DNA of 64,000 nucleotides, from assembly GCF_036013975.1 (NCBI RefSeq), contig NZ_CP107904.1:806001-870000 (forward strand). Reading direction: 5' to 3'. Source of the stretch: Kitasatospora sp. NBC_00458 (GTDB lineage Bacteria > Actinomycetota > Actinomycetes > Streptomycetales > Streptomycetaceae). The notes under the pieces are model-generated. The model ran no database searches. It saw only the letters and a list, made by a program, of their open reading frames with translations, and was not told the origin of the DNA. Shown here in pieces: positions 44,001 to 51,777 of this stretch. The translations under genes and the position numbers were made by a program. The number at the start of each line of letters is the position of its first letter. The first letter of the stretch is position 1.

Positions 44001-46468
44001 ACACGACCGTCCGTGAACTCGACCCCCTGACCGCCGAGTTCACCGTCGCCAGCCTCGACCCGACGGGCGGGCACTGGACGGTGCACGTCCAGGGCACGGT
44101 CGGCGTCCGGCCGCACACCGCACCCGCGCCGCAGCAGGACCTCGACCGCCTGCGCGCGCTCTGCTCGCTGGAGAGCGTGGACATCACCCTGCGGCAGACC
44201 GAGCACAAGGTGATGGAGTTCGGCGACCGCTGGCGCAGCAGCCTGCCGACCGTGCACGTCGGCGTCCGCGCCGCCCTCGGCGTGCTCGACCTGCCCGAGC
44301 GGTACGGGGCCGAGTGCCAGGAGTACCCCCTGCACCCGACGCTGCTCGACCAGGCCACCGGCTTCAGCGGCTTCGCCGTCCTGGAGACCGCCGAGGACCG
44401 CCGACTCGCCCTCGGGGACCGGGACTTCTTCCTCCCGGTCGGCTACGACTCGCTGCTCCTGCACGGCCCGCTGCCCGCCCGCGGCCTGAGCTTCGTCCAG
44501 CCGCACCCGGGCGCCGCGCACAACGCCGAGTTCCGCAAGGTCGACGTGGTGATCTGCGACGAGTCGGGCGCCACCGCGGCCGAGATCCGCGGCTTCACCG
44601 TCAAGCGCGTGACCGACGCCAGGCGCACGGTCGCCCGCCTGCGCCCGCACTCCCGGCACCACACCATCCGCTGGGTGCCGGCCCCGGCGCCGGAGGGGCG
44701 GCGCGCGCTGCCCGCCCGCGTCCTGCTGGTCGGCGAACAGGGCGGTATGAGCGGCGAGTTGGGCGCCGCGCTGCGCGCCCGCGGGATCGCGGTGACCGAG
44801 GCCGCGCTCGCGGCCGGGTGGCGGGAACTCTCCGCCGGCCGGTACGAGGTCCCGCCCACCCCCGAGGGCTTCGGGCGGCTGCTGGACGCGCTCGGCGCGG
44901 AGCTCCCGGACGAGGTCGTACACGTCGCGGCCCCCGCCGACGGCCGCGTCCAGCAGGACCTGGACGTCCTGCGGGACCGGCTGGCGCACGGCGTCCACAG
45001 TCTGTTCCACCTGGCCCGCGGCCTCGCCGAACGCGGCGTCTCCCCGGCCGGGTTCAGCGTGGTCGCGCCCTCGGTGGCGCGGGTCACCGGCAGCGAGCCG
45101 GAGACGGCCCCGGTCCACGCGACGCTCTTCGGCCTCGCCAAGGTGATCGGCCAGGAGTACGAGGCCACCGAGGTGTTCTGCCTGGACATCGCCGAGGACA
45201 CCGGCCCCGAGGCGGTCTGCGCCGAGCTGCTCGGCGCCCGCACCCCGACCGCCGTCGCCCTGCGCGGCGGGCTGCGGTACGTCGCGGAGCTCGTCCCGGC
45301 GGACCTCCGCGAGGAGCCGCGCGCCACGCCGGTGCGCCCGGACGGGGTGTACCTGATCACCGGCGGCCTGGGCGGGCTCGGACTGGCCGTCGCCCGCCAC
45401 CTGAGCCGTACGGTGCCCGGTGCCCGGCTGGCGCTGGTCAACCGCACCGAGCTGCCGCCGCGCGAGCGGTGGGACGCGGTCACCGACCCCAGGGTGCGCC
45501 GGCAGATCGAGGCGCTGCGCGAACTCGCCGCCGACGGCGCCGAGGTGCGCGGCTACGCCGCCGACGTCACCGACCTGGCTGCGATGGAGGGCGTCGTCGC
45601 CAAGGTCCGCGCCGAGCTGGGCGGGATCGGCTGCGTCGTCCACGCGGCCGGGGTCGCCGGGGAGGGCTTCCTCTTCCGCAAGGACCCGGAGACCTTCCGC
45701 CGCACGCTGGACCCGAAGGTGCTCGGCGCCACCGTGCTGGACCTCGTCACCCAGGACGACCCGCCGGAGTGTATGGTCAACTTCGGTTCCACGGTGGCGG
45801 TCTTCGGCGCCGCCGGGCAGGGCGACTACACAGCCGCCAACAGCTACCTGGACCACTTCGCCGAGCAGCGCACCGCGCACGGCCGGCGGACGGTGACGGT
45901 CGACTGGAGCGACTGGCTGGACACCGGCATGGCGTTCGACCACGGGGTCCAGCAGGACCAGGGCTTCTTCCGGTCGGTGTCGGTCGAGGACGGTCTCGAC
46001 AGTTTCGAGGAGATCCTCGGCGCGGCCCGCACGCCGGTGGTCGTCGGCGAGATCAACTACCCGAAGCTGGGCGCGTCCGCCGGGATCGCCGAACTGCTGT
46101 GCCGCGCACCGCTGGTGCTGGCCGCGCCGATCCGGCAGGCCATCGTCGCCGCCGGCGCCGGCGGCGGGTCGGATGCGTCGGGGGCCGCGCCGTCCGACGG
46201 AGGACCGAAGCTCTTCGGCAACCGGAGCGGCGAGTTCAGCGACACCGAACGCGCCCTCGCCCGGATCTGGGCCCGCGAGCTGGGCCTCACCGAACTCAAC
46301 GTGCACGACACCTCGTTCGCACTCGGGGTGGACTCGCTGGTGGCGCTCCGGATCGCCCAGAGCATCCAGAAGGTCATGGACATCCGGGTCTCGATGGTCG
46401 ACCTGTTCCGCTACGTCACGATCGCGGAACTCGCCGGGCACCTGGACACCCGGGACGACCGGGCCTGA
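41072..46468 (+). CDS. Type I PKS module KS-AT-DH-KR-ACP (module 3)
   Basis: A 1798-residue module overlapping module 2 (ATGA at 41072; ATG 41075 is the alternative). KS has TACSSSLVAL, ETHGSGT and NIGHLDAASG. The AT is the near-twin of that in module 2 (SHAFHS, malonyl pattern). DH (about 885-1170) keeps His and the HxxxGxxxxP pattern (HKLLGEAIVP), but the second motif reads LLDQATG, with Gly where Gln or His is usual, so dehydration may be weak or absent. KR: TGGLGGLG, Ser in FGSTVAVFG, Tyr in GDYTAAN. ACP serine in LGVDSLVAL. No thioesterase follows, so the chain must move on to another protein. Confidence 0.93.
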   Translation: MMTTESTDLPERDGVAIIGMAGRFPGAGDLTEFWSNLRDGVESIVALTDEELAGAGVPPEVHGQPNYVKAAPRFEGIDLFDAEFFGYTAREAKIMDPQHRLFLETAWSALEDSGYDAARYDGSVGVFGGASTTAYLGNILGNLEQGEEIKGENVGLGFELAFLTSRVSYKLDLRGPSFPVQTACSSSLVALHAACQSLLNYECDMALSGAVSYKVPENTGYLHQEGAFLSPDGHVRPFDADARGTVFGNGVGVVVLKRLEDALADRDTVHAVIKGSAVNNDGGVKASFTAPTVAGQAEVIAEALAAAEVDPEGIDYVETHGSGTVIGDSIEVQALSRAFGGAGSCTLGSLKGNIGHLDAASGIAGLIKTTLALRNELLPPSLNYRHANPDIDFTDSPFRIQAEARTWPRTADRTRRAGVSAFGFGGTNAHLILEEAPPTPQSPPSPRPTETLILSARTPAALEQATDRLATHLRRERPNLADTAHTLATGRRTLPHRRTITGPDIDTIATALETRDPAHVTTRHTTHENTPLVFLFTGQGSQHTGMAHDLYQHEPAYRTALDECAELLTPHLDDDIRTIIHTPDNRLDQTQWAQPALFATEYALAKLWQSWGITPTAMLGHSLGEWTAACLAGVFTLPDALHLVTLRGRLMQAQTPGAMLNVMTDRRSIETALTHDLSLAAHNGPRDCVVSGPHQAIQNFTTLANEHGWATQPITTSHAFHSTLMEPMVQEFTTAVTALPRRTPHTPFISNTTGTWITDDQATDPHYWGRHILTTVEYATGIHTATTTTGTTLLEIGPGQTLTSLARRILTTTDTHATTLATLPHKRDPRTPTETTQRTLATLWLTGTTPHWTDYYAPQQRRRIPLPTYPFQHKRYWLEPQAPQAPVEHAPGPHPLLDRALLRTMGQSVFLTEFSLERHWVLSEHKLLGEAIVPGTTYLEMARAAASLHFGRPATELRDVTFLVPLLVQEGVPRTAHTTVRELDPLTAEFTVASLDPTGGHWTVHVQGTVGVRPHTAPAPQQDLDRLRALCSLESVDITLRQTEHKVMEFGDRWRSSLPTVHVGVRAALGVLDLPERYGAECQEYPLHPTLLDQATGFSGFAVLETAEDRRLALGDRDFFLPVGYDSLLLHGPLPARGLSFVQPHPGAAHNAEFRKVDVVICDESGATAAEIRGFTVKRVTDARRTVARLRPHSRHHTIRWVPAPAPEGRRALPARVLLVGEQGGMSGELGAALRARGIAVTEAALAAGWRELSAGRYEVPPTPEGFGRLLDALGAELPDEVVHVAAPADGRVQQDLDVLRDRLAHGVHSLFHLARGLAERGVSPAGFSVVAPSVARVTGSEPETAPVHATLFGLAKVIGQEYEATEVFCLDIAEDTGPEAVCAELLGARTPTAVALRGGLRYVAELVPADLREEPRATPVRPDGVYLITGGLGGLGLAVARHLSRTVPGARLALVNRTELPPRERWDAVTDPRVRRQIEALRELAADGAEVRGYAADVTDLAAMEGVVAKVRAELGGIGCVVHAAGVAGEGFLFRKDPETFRRTLDPKVLGATVLDLVTQDDPPECMVNFGSTVAVFGAAGQGDYTAANSYLDHFAEQRTAHGRRTVTVDWSDWLDTGMAFDHGVQQDQGFFRSVSVEDGLDSFEEILGAARTPVVVGEINYPKLGASAGIAELLCRAPLVLAAPIRQAIVAAGAGGGSDASGAAPSDGGPKLFGNRSGEFSDTERALARIWARELGLTELNVHDTSFALGVDSLVALRIAQSIQKVMDIRVSMVDLFRYVTIAELAGHLDTRDDRA
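41112..43707 (+). repeat. Duplicated KS-AT block, copy in module 3
   Basis: Partner of 36550-39145. The sequence identity stops just after the AT at the FQHKRYWL coding stretch, where module 3 goes into a DH and module 2 into a KR linker, so the shared block ends at a domain boundary. Confidence 0.85.
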
Positions 46469-46513
46469 CCGGACCGGCCCCAACCCCCCTATCCCACAAA
46501 GGTGGTAACTCCC

Positions 46514-47365
46514 GTGAGCTTCCGTACCATAGGCGTGATCGGCGCGGGCACGATCGGCCGCGGCGTCGCCCAGTCCTTCGCGGAGGCCGGCTTCGAGGTC
46601 GTCCTCGTCGACATCGAGCAGGCCCAACTCGACAGTGCGCTGGCCCAGATCGGCCGCGACCTGCTGGTCCAGCCGATGCTGCTCGGCCGGGCGCCGAAGG
46701 AGGAACCCGCCACCGTCCTCGCCCGCATCACCACCGCCACCGAGCTGACCGCCCTGGCCGACGTGGACTTCGCGGTCGAGAACGTCACCGAGAACTGGGA
46801 CGTCAAGCGCTCGGTCTACGCCCAGATCGACGCGATCTGCCGCCCCGGGGTGATCTTCGGCGTGAACACCTCGGCGGTGCCGATCACCCGGGTCGGCTCG
46901 GTCACCGGGCGCCCGGCCAAGGTCCTCGGGCTGCACTTCATGAACCCCGTCCCGATGATGGACACCGTCGAGGTGGTCAGCGGCCACTTCACCGGCGAGG
47001 AGACGCTGGACAGCGCGCTCGGCCTGCTGGCGGAGATCGGCAAGAAGGGCATCGTCGTCCAGGACGCCCCCGGCTTCATCACCAACCGGGTGCTCATGGT
47101 GACCATCAACGAGGCCATCTTCTGCGTCCAGGACCAGATCGCCTCGGCCGAGGACGTCGACAGGATGTTCCGCGGCTGCTTCGGCCACAAGATGGGCCCA
47201 CTGGAGACCGGCGACCTGATCGGCCTCGACACGATCCTGAACTCGATCACGGTCATGTACGAGAGCTACAAGGACAGCAAGTACCGCCCGGCGCCGCTGC
47301 TCCAGAAGATGGTCGACGCCCGCCTGCTGGGCCGGAAGACCGGCCAGGGCTTCTACACCTACTGA
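46514..47365 (+). CDS. 3-hydroxyacyl dehydrogenase, probable seryl-ACP oxidase of aminomalonyl-ACP synthesis
   Basis: A 283-residue NAD-dependent enzyme of the 3-hydroxybutyryl-CoA dehydrogenase family. It shows GVIGAGTIGRG for NAD, Ser in NTSAVPI, the catalytic His in LGLHFMNPVP, Glu in EVVSGHFTGE and Asn in GFITNRV. With the ACP and ligase directly downstream it fits the role of ZmaG in zwittermicin: oxidising the hydroxymethyl of an ACP-bound serine to an aldehyde. That role is inferred from the gene set. GTG 46514 follows AAAGGTGG; the GTG at 46502 lies within this ribosome site. Length matches the family. Confidence 0.88.
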   Translation: MSFRTIGVIGAGTIGRGVAQSFAEAGFEVVLVDIEQAQLDSALAQIGRDLLVQPMLLGRAPKEEPATVLARITTATELTALADVDFAVENVTENWDVKRSVYAQIDAICRPGVIFGVNTSAVPITRVGSVTGRPAKVLGLHFMNPVPMMDTVEVVSGHFTGEETLDSALGLLAEIGKKGIVVQDAPGFITNRVLMVTINEAIFCVQDQIASAEDVDRMFRGCFGHKMGPLETGDLIGLDTILNSITVMYESYKDSKYRPAPLLQKMVDARLLGRKTGQGFYTY

Positions 47366-47394
47366 ACCCCGAACCACACTAGGAGAAACCGGAC

Positions 47395-47646
47395 ATGACG
47401 AACGACGACGCCCGCGCCCGGATCCGCGAGTTCCTCGCCCCGCAGCTGGCCGGCCAGCCTCTCGCCGACAGCGACGACTTCTTCGCCCTCGGCTACGTCA
47501 ACTCCCTCTTCGCGATGCAGCTCGCGCTCTTCGTGGAGAAGGACTTCGGCCTGACCCTCGGCCCGGCGGACATGGACTTCGACAACTTCCGCACGGTCGA
47601 CGGCCTCGTTCGCCTGGTCACGTCGCGGACGGCGACGGCGGCCTAG
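47395..47646 (+). CDS. Small ACP for an unusual extender unit
   Basis: An 83-residue carrier. The serine lies in FALGYVNSLFAMQL, the GxVNSLFA form seen in ACPs that carry methoxymalonyl, hydroxymalonyl or aminomalonyl units. A good ribosome site (AGGAG) lies ten bases before the ATG. It stands between its likely dehydrogenase and loading ligase, with gaps of only 29 and 86 bases, so the three genes form a cassette. The probable cargo is seryl, then aminomalonyl; FkbH-type glyceryl loading is ruled out in this window by the lack of an FkbH gene. Confidence 0.9.
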   Translation: MTNDDARARIREFLAPQLAGQPLADSDDFFALGYVNSLFAMQLALFVEKDFGLTLGPADMDFDNFRTVDGLVRLVTSRTATAA

Positions 47647-47732
47647 CACGTGTCGCACCCACGGGCGCGGCGGCCCACGCCGCCGCGCGCCGGGCCGTTC
47701 GACCGTTCTCCCATCGCCGAGGAAGCAGCACC

Positions 47733-48938
47733 ATGACGCACTCCAACGAGGTCCTCACCCGGATCGACCTGCACAGCCCGATCCCCGAAGCGCTGGCCGA
47801 CGAGATCGAGCGCCGGCTGTTCTTCGTGTCGCCCGAGATCACCGGTTTCGAGGTGACCGTGGACGGCGGCGAGGTGCGCTCCGTGACACTCCGCTCCGAG
47901 CAGCCGCTCCCGCACGACGCCCTGGCCGAGAAGGTCAACTCCATGGTGGACAACGACGTCCGGAAGCAGTGGGTGACGCCGGCCAAGGCCGTCTGGACCT
48001 CGCCGCACCAGCGCACCCCGCACCAGGGCGTCTTCGAACTCCTCGCCGGGACCGGCGCGGTGGCCGAGGTCGGCGAGGGCCAGGTCGCCCTCGGCGAGCC
48101 GCTGCTCTCCCTCCTCACCTACTTCGACCGGGCCGTCTGCGACCTGCTGGCCGAGGACCACGAGGTCCGGGAGTACCGGTACCCGACCCTGATCAGGACG
48201 AAGGCGCTGGAGACGGCGGGGTACTTCAGATCCTTCCCGCAGCACCTGATGTTCGTCACCCGACTGCGCAACGACCTGGACGTCTACCGCGCCTTCCAGG
48301 AGCAGCAGGCCGTCACCGGTGTCGACTCCTCGACGCTGGACTCCTGCGGCAACGTGGACTACTGCCTGCCGCCCACGATGTGCTACCACACCTTCAACCA
48401 GTACAGCAATCGCACGCTGGAGGCAGACCGGCTCCACGTGGTCACCTCGCGCGGCAAGTCGTTCCGCTTCGAGGCCGCGTACGCCACCGGCCTGGAGCGG
48501 CTCTGGGACTTCACCATCCGGGAGATGGTCTTCATGGGCTCCCGGGAGGACGTGCTGAACTCCCGGGAGCGCTTCATGCGAAAGGTCTTCGCCTTCGTCG
48601 AGGAGCTCGGCCTGAGCGGCTTCTGCGAGGTGGGCAACGACCCGTTCTTCTGCGGCACGGACACCTCCGAGCGGATCTGGTCGCAGCGGCTGATGGAGCT
48701 CAAGTACGAGCTGCGGCTGCATGTCGCGCCCGGGCGGACGATCGCCGTCGGCTCGTTCAACTTCCACGACGACCTGTTCGGCAAGGTCTTCGGCATCGGC
48801 TACGGCACCGACGGCCCGACCCGGAGCGGCTGCGTCGGCTTCGGCCTGGAGCGGCTGGTCTACGCCTTCCTCTGCCAGTACGGCCTCGACACCGCAGCGT
48901 GGCCCTCCCAGGTCCGAACCGCCGTCAGCGGGAGCTGA
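47733..48938 (+). CDS. Class II aaRS-like amino acid:carrier protein ligase
   Basis: A 401-residue protein with the catalytic core of class II tRNA synthetases, nearest in look to the atypical seryl-tRNA-synthetase-related amino acid:[carrier protein] ligases. Motif 2 is in SFRFEAAY with REMVFMG after it; motif 3 is GCVGFGLERLVYAF; Cys residues in CGNVDYCLPPTMC and a later FCGTD could bind the zinc that recognises the amino group in this family. No tRNA-binding arm is visible. It should adenylate an amino acid, most likely Ser given the neighbouring dehydrogenase, and load it on the ACP at 47395, doing the job an A domain (ZmaJ) does for zwittermicin. Confidence 0.82.
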   Translation: MTHSNEVLTRIDLHSPIPEALADEIERRLFFVSPEITGFEVTVDGGEVRSVTLRSEQPLPHDALAEKVNSMVDNDVRKQWVTPAKAVWTSPHQRTPHQGVFELLAGTGAVAEVGEGQVALGEPLLSLLTYFDRAVCDLLAEDHEVREYRYPTLIRTKALETAGYFRSFPQHLMFVTRLRNDLDVYRAFQEQQAVTGVDSSTLDSCGNVDYCLPPTMCYHTFNQYSNRTLEADRLHVVTSRGKSFRFEAAYATGLERLWDFTIREMVFMGSREDVLNSRERFMRKVFAFVEELGLSGFCEVGNDPFFCGTDTSERIWSQRLMELKYELRLHVAPGRTIAVGSFNFHDDLFGKVFGIGYGTDGPTRSGCVGFGLERLVYAFLCQYGLDTAAWPSQVRTAVSGS

Positions 48939-48940
48939 CC

Positions 48941-51622
48941 GTGGGCGAGCGGAAGGGCCGCGCCCCGCGGGGCCAACAGGAGGAGATCCTCTGCGCCGTG
49001 TTCGCCCAGGTGCTCGGGCTGGACCGGGTCACCATCGACGACTCCTTCTTCGAGCTGGGCGGCCACTCCCTCCTGGCCACCCGACTGGCCGGTCGGATCC
49101 GGGCCGCCCTGAACGTGGAGGTCCCGGTCCGGACGGTCTTCGAGGCCCCGACCGTCGCCCGACTCACCGAGCACCTGGCACAGGGGTCCGGCAGTCGGCG
49201 CCCGCCGCTGCGCCGCCTGGACCGTCCGGCGGAGATCCCGCTCTCGCAGACCCAGCGGCGCCTGTGGTTCCTGAACCGCCTGCACGGCACGGCCGGGCAC
49301 TACAACATGCCGATGGCCTACCGGCTGCGCGGTGACCTCGACCTGTCCGCCCTGCAGCTCGCCCTCGACGACCTGGTCACCTGGCACGAGAGTCTGCGCA
49401 CCGCCTACCCCGACTGGGACGGCCGACCCCAGCAGGTCGTCCTGGACCCGGAGGAGGCTCCGGTCGAGCTGCCGGTCGACCGCGTCACCGAGGCAGGCCT
49501 GTCCGACGCGCTGAGCGCTGCGGCCGGTTACGCCTTCGACCTCACCGCCGAGACGGCGCTACGAGCCCGGCTGTTCCGGCTCTCCGCGGACGAACACGTC
49601 CTGCTCCTGACCATTCATCACATCGCCTGCGACGGATGGTCACTGCTCCCGCTGAACCGCGATCTGGCACTCGCGTACGCTGCGCGCCGCCTCGGGCAGG
49701 CGCCGGTCCGGCCCGAACTACCGGTCCAGTACGTCGACTACACGCTCTGGCAGGACGACCTCCTGGGTGCCCCCGAGGACCCCAACAGCCTGGTCAATCG
49801 CCAGCTCACCTTCTGGGAGGGTGAGTTGGCGGGAATGCCCGACCGCCTGCGGGTCGATGTGGCGGCCCCGCGTCCGGACACCCCCTCACACCGAGGCGGT
49901 CGAGTCCCCTTCCACGTCACGCGGGCGACCCACCGGGCACTGCACCAGCTGGCACGGGAGACCGGCACCAGCGTCTTCATGGTCGTGCAGGCCGCCCTTG
50001 CGACCCTGCTCACCAGGCGCGGAGCCGGCACCGACATCGCCATCGGCATCCCCACCGCCGGGCGCACCGACGAGGGCCTCGACGACCTGATCGGATTCTT
50101 CGTCAATACGCTGGTGCTGCGGACCAGGACCGACAGCGACCCGACCTTCCGGGAGCTGCTGTTCCGGGTGCGCGGCACGGACCTGGCGGCCTTCGCCCAC
50201 CAGGAGGTGCCGTTCGACCACGTGGTCCAGGCCCTCAACCCGCCGCGCTCCCCCGCGTGGCACCCGCTCATCCAGGTGATGCTCGCATTCCAGAACAACG
50301 CGAGCGCCGAGCTCCACCTGCCCGACCTGGAGGTCCGGCCCGAGCCGGTGGCGGAGGGGATCACCCGCTTCGACCTCCGCTTCGAGCTGTTCGAGGGCTT
50401 CACCGGACAGCGGGCACCGGACGGCATCGACGGCAGCCTCACCTACGCCCTCGACCTGTTCGTCCCCGCGGAAGCCGAGCGGCTGGCCCGGGAGTTCACC
50501 GAGCTGCTCGACGCCGTGGCCGCCGCTCCGGGTCTGCGGCTGAGCGAGCTCGGCGGGGCAGCCGTCCCCGAGTTGACGAGCGGCCCGTCCGCCGGGCCGG
50601 AGCCCGCCGCCGCGGACGGCGCCCGGATCGCCTTCGTCTGCTCCCCCTACGGCCAGCAGTGGGTCGGCATGGGGCGGACTCTGTTCCGCACCGAACCCGC
50701 CTTCCGCTCGGCCCTGGAGGAGTGCGACAGCGAGCTGGCCAGGCACACCGGCTGGTCGCTCGTCCACGAGCTCTTCCTCGACGAACCCGAAGCCAGGACG
50801 AACGACGTCGGCGTCATGCAACCCCTCGTCTTCGCCGTCCAGGTGGGCATCGCCCGCTGGCTGGAGGAGGCGGGCGTCCGGCCGGCCGCCGTCACGGGTC
50901 ACAGCGTCGGCGAGATCGCCGCCAGCGTCATCGCAGGCATCCTCGACCTGCCGGACGCGGTCCGGCTCGTCCACCACTACAGCGATCAGCAACGCCGCGT
51001 GGCCGGCCCCCACCGCGGCATGGCCGTGGTGGAGCTCTCGGCCGTCGACCTCTCGAAGCACCTGCGAGGGCTTGAGGGGAGCGTGTCCGTCGCCGCGCGG
51101 AACGGCCCGCGGACCACCGTGCTGGCCGGTGACCGGTCCGAGTTGGAGGCCATCGTCGCCGAGCTCCAGGCCGCGGACGTGCTGTGCGCGATGGTCCGAG
51201 TCGACCTGCCGGCCCACAGCCCGGCGATCGATCCGATCCTGACGGACCTCGAACGGGCCATAGGTGAGCTCACCCCCAGGCCCGGCCGGATCCCGATGAT
51301 CTCCTCGGTCACGGGGCGCGCGCTTGACTGGCGGCAGGCCACCGCGGGCTACTTCGCCCAGAACCTGCGGCAGCCCGTCCTGCTGGCCGACTCCACCGCC
51401 GAGCTGCTGACGGGCCATGACGTACTGGTCGAGGTCAGCGCTCACCCGGTGCTCGCCCCGGCACTGTGGCAGAGCGTCGAGGAGTCCGGTGCCGCCGCGA
51501 CCGTCCTGACCACCATGCGCCGTGGCCAGGACGACCGGACGGGCCTCGTCGAGGTGCTCAACGCCCTCGAACGGCTCGGCCTGAAGGTGGACTCCCCGGG
51601 CCGGCGGACCCGGTCGGCGTAG
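48941..51622 (+). CDS. Unusual PCP-C-AT protein
   Basis: An 893-residue protein. PCP (about 12-78, serine in LGGHSLLATR), complete C domain (about 92-520, HHIACDGWS, GFFVNTLVLR), then an acyltransferase (about 560-870) with QQWVGMG and GHSVGEIAAS. The specificity tetrapeptide position reads LPAH, neither HAFH nor YASH. No KS follows the AT. Right after the extender-unit cassette, this AT is a good candidate for moving aminomalonyl from its ACP onto a PKS carrier in trans (inference). The PCP must be loaded by a separate A domain. Start GTG 48941 lies two bases after the ligase stop. It is the last clear gene of the plus-strand run. Confidence 0.87.
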   Translation: MGERKGRAPRGQQEEILCAVFAQVLGLDRVTIDDSFFELGGHSLLATRLAGRIRAALNVEVPVRTVFEAPTVARLTEHLAQGSGSRRPPLRRLDRPAEIPLSQTQRRLWFLNRLHGTAGHYNMPMAYRLRGDLDLSALQLALDDLVTWHESLRTAYPDWDGRPQQVVLDPEEAPVELPVDRVTEAGLSDALSAAAGYAFDLTAETALRARLFRLSADEHVLLLTIHHIACDGWSLLPLNRDLALAYAARRLGQAPVRPELPVQYVDYTLWQDDLLGAPEDPNSLVNRQLTFWEGELAGMPDRLRVDVAAPRPDTPSHRGGRVPFHVTRATHRALHQLARETGTSVFMVVQAALATLLTRRGAGTDIAIGIPTAGRTDEGLDDLIGFFVNTLVLRTRTDSDPTFRELLFRVRGTDLAAFAHQEVPFDHVVQALNPPRSPAWHPLIQVMLAFQNNASAELHLPDLEVRPEPVAEGITRFDLRFELFEGFTGQRAPDGIDGSLTYALDLFVPAEAERLAREFTELLDAVAAAPGLRLSELGGAAVPELTSGPSAGPEPAAADGARIAFVCSPYGQQWVGMGRTLFRTEPAFRSALEECDSELARHTGWSLVHELFLDEPEARTNDVGVMQPLVFAVQVGIARWLEEAGVRPAAVTGHSVGEIAASVIAGILDLPDAVRLVHHYSDQQRRVAGPHRGMAVVELSAVDLSKHLRGLEGSVSVAARNGPRTTVLAGDRSELEAIVAELQAADVLCAMVRVDLPAHSPAIDPILTDLERAIGELTPRPGRIPMISSVTGRALDWRQATAGYFAQNLRQPVLLADSTAELLTGHDVLVEVSAHPVLAPALWQSVEESGAAATVLTTMRRGQDDRTGLVEVLNALERLGLKVDSPGRRTRSA

Positions 51623-51669
51623 ATCCGACGATCCGCGCCCACCCCGCAACCCTCAGGAGGTACCCGTCC

Positions 51670-51771
51670 GTGCGCACGCGCCCCGGACGGTCCTTCCGGG
51701 CGGTCGTGGCCGTCGATGCGGTGCAGCGGTCGTGCGCCGACGGTCGGCTCCGGGTGCCGGTCACGCGGTGA
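51670..51771 (+). CDS. Possible 33-residue frame with a perfect ribosome site
   Basis: GTG 51670 is preceded by AGGAGG nine bases upstream, as good as any in the window, and gives a short Arg- and Val-rich peptide that ends inside the hairpin shared with the convergent P450 gene. It has no recognised motif. It may be the stump of a gene cut away when the P450 unit was joined here, or a chance frame. Confidence 0.25.
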   Translation: MRTRPGRSFRAVVAVDAVQRSCADGRLRVPVTR

Positions 51772-51777
51772 CCGGCA
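51755..51777. terminator. Hairpin between convergent units
   Basis: A perfect 10-bp stem (TGCCGGTCAC 51755-51764 with 51768-51777) and a three-base loop, overlapping the stop codon of the minus-strand P450. It lies between the plus-strand run ending at 51622 and the minus-strand PKS unit, and can end both. Confidence 0.6.

Noticed and set aside
43967..47377. Long minus-strand frame over PKS module 3 and the dehydrogenase
   Set aside because: It crosses several real plus-strand genes with clear motifs; the composition is that of a shadow frame.
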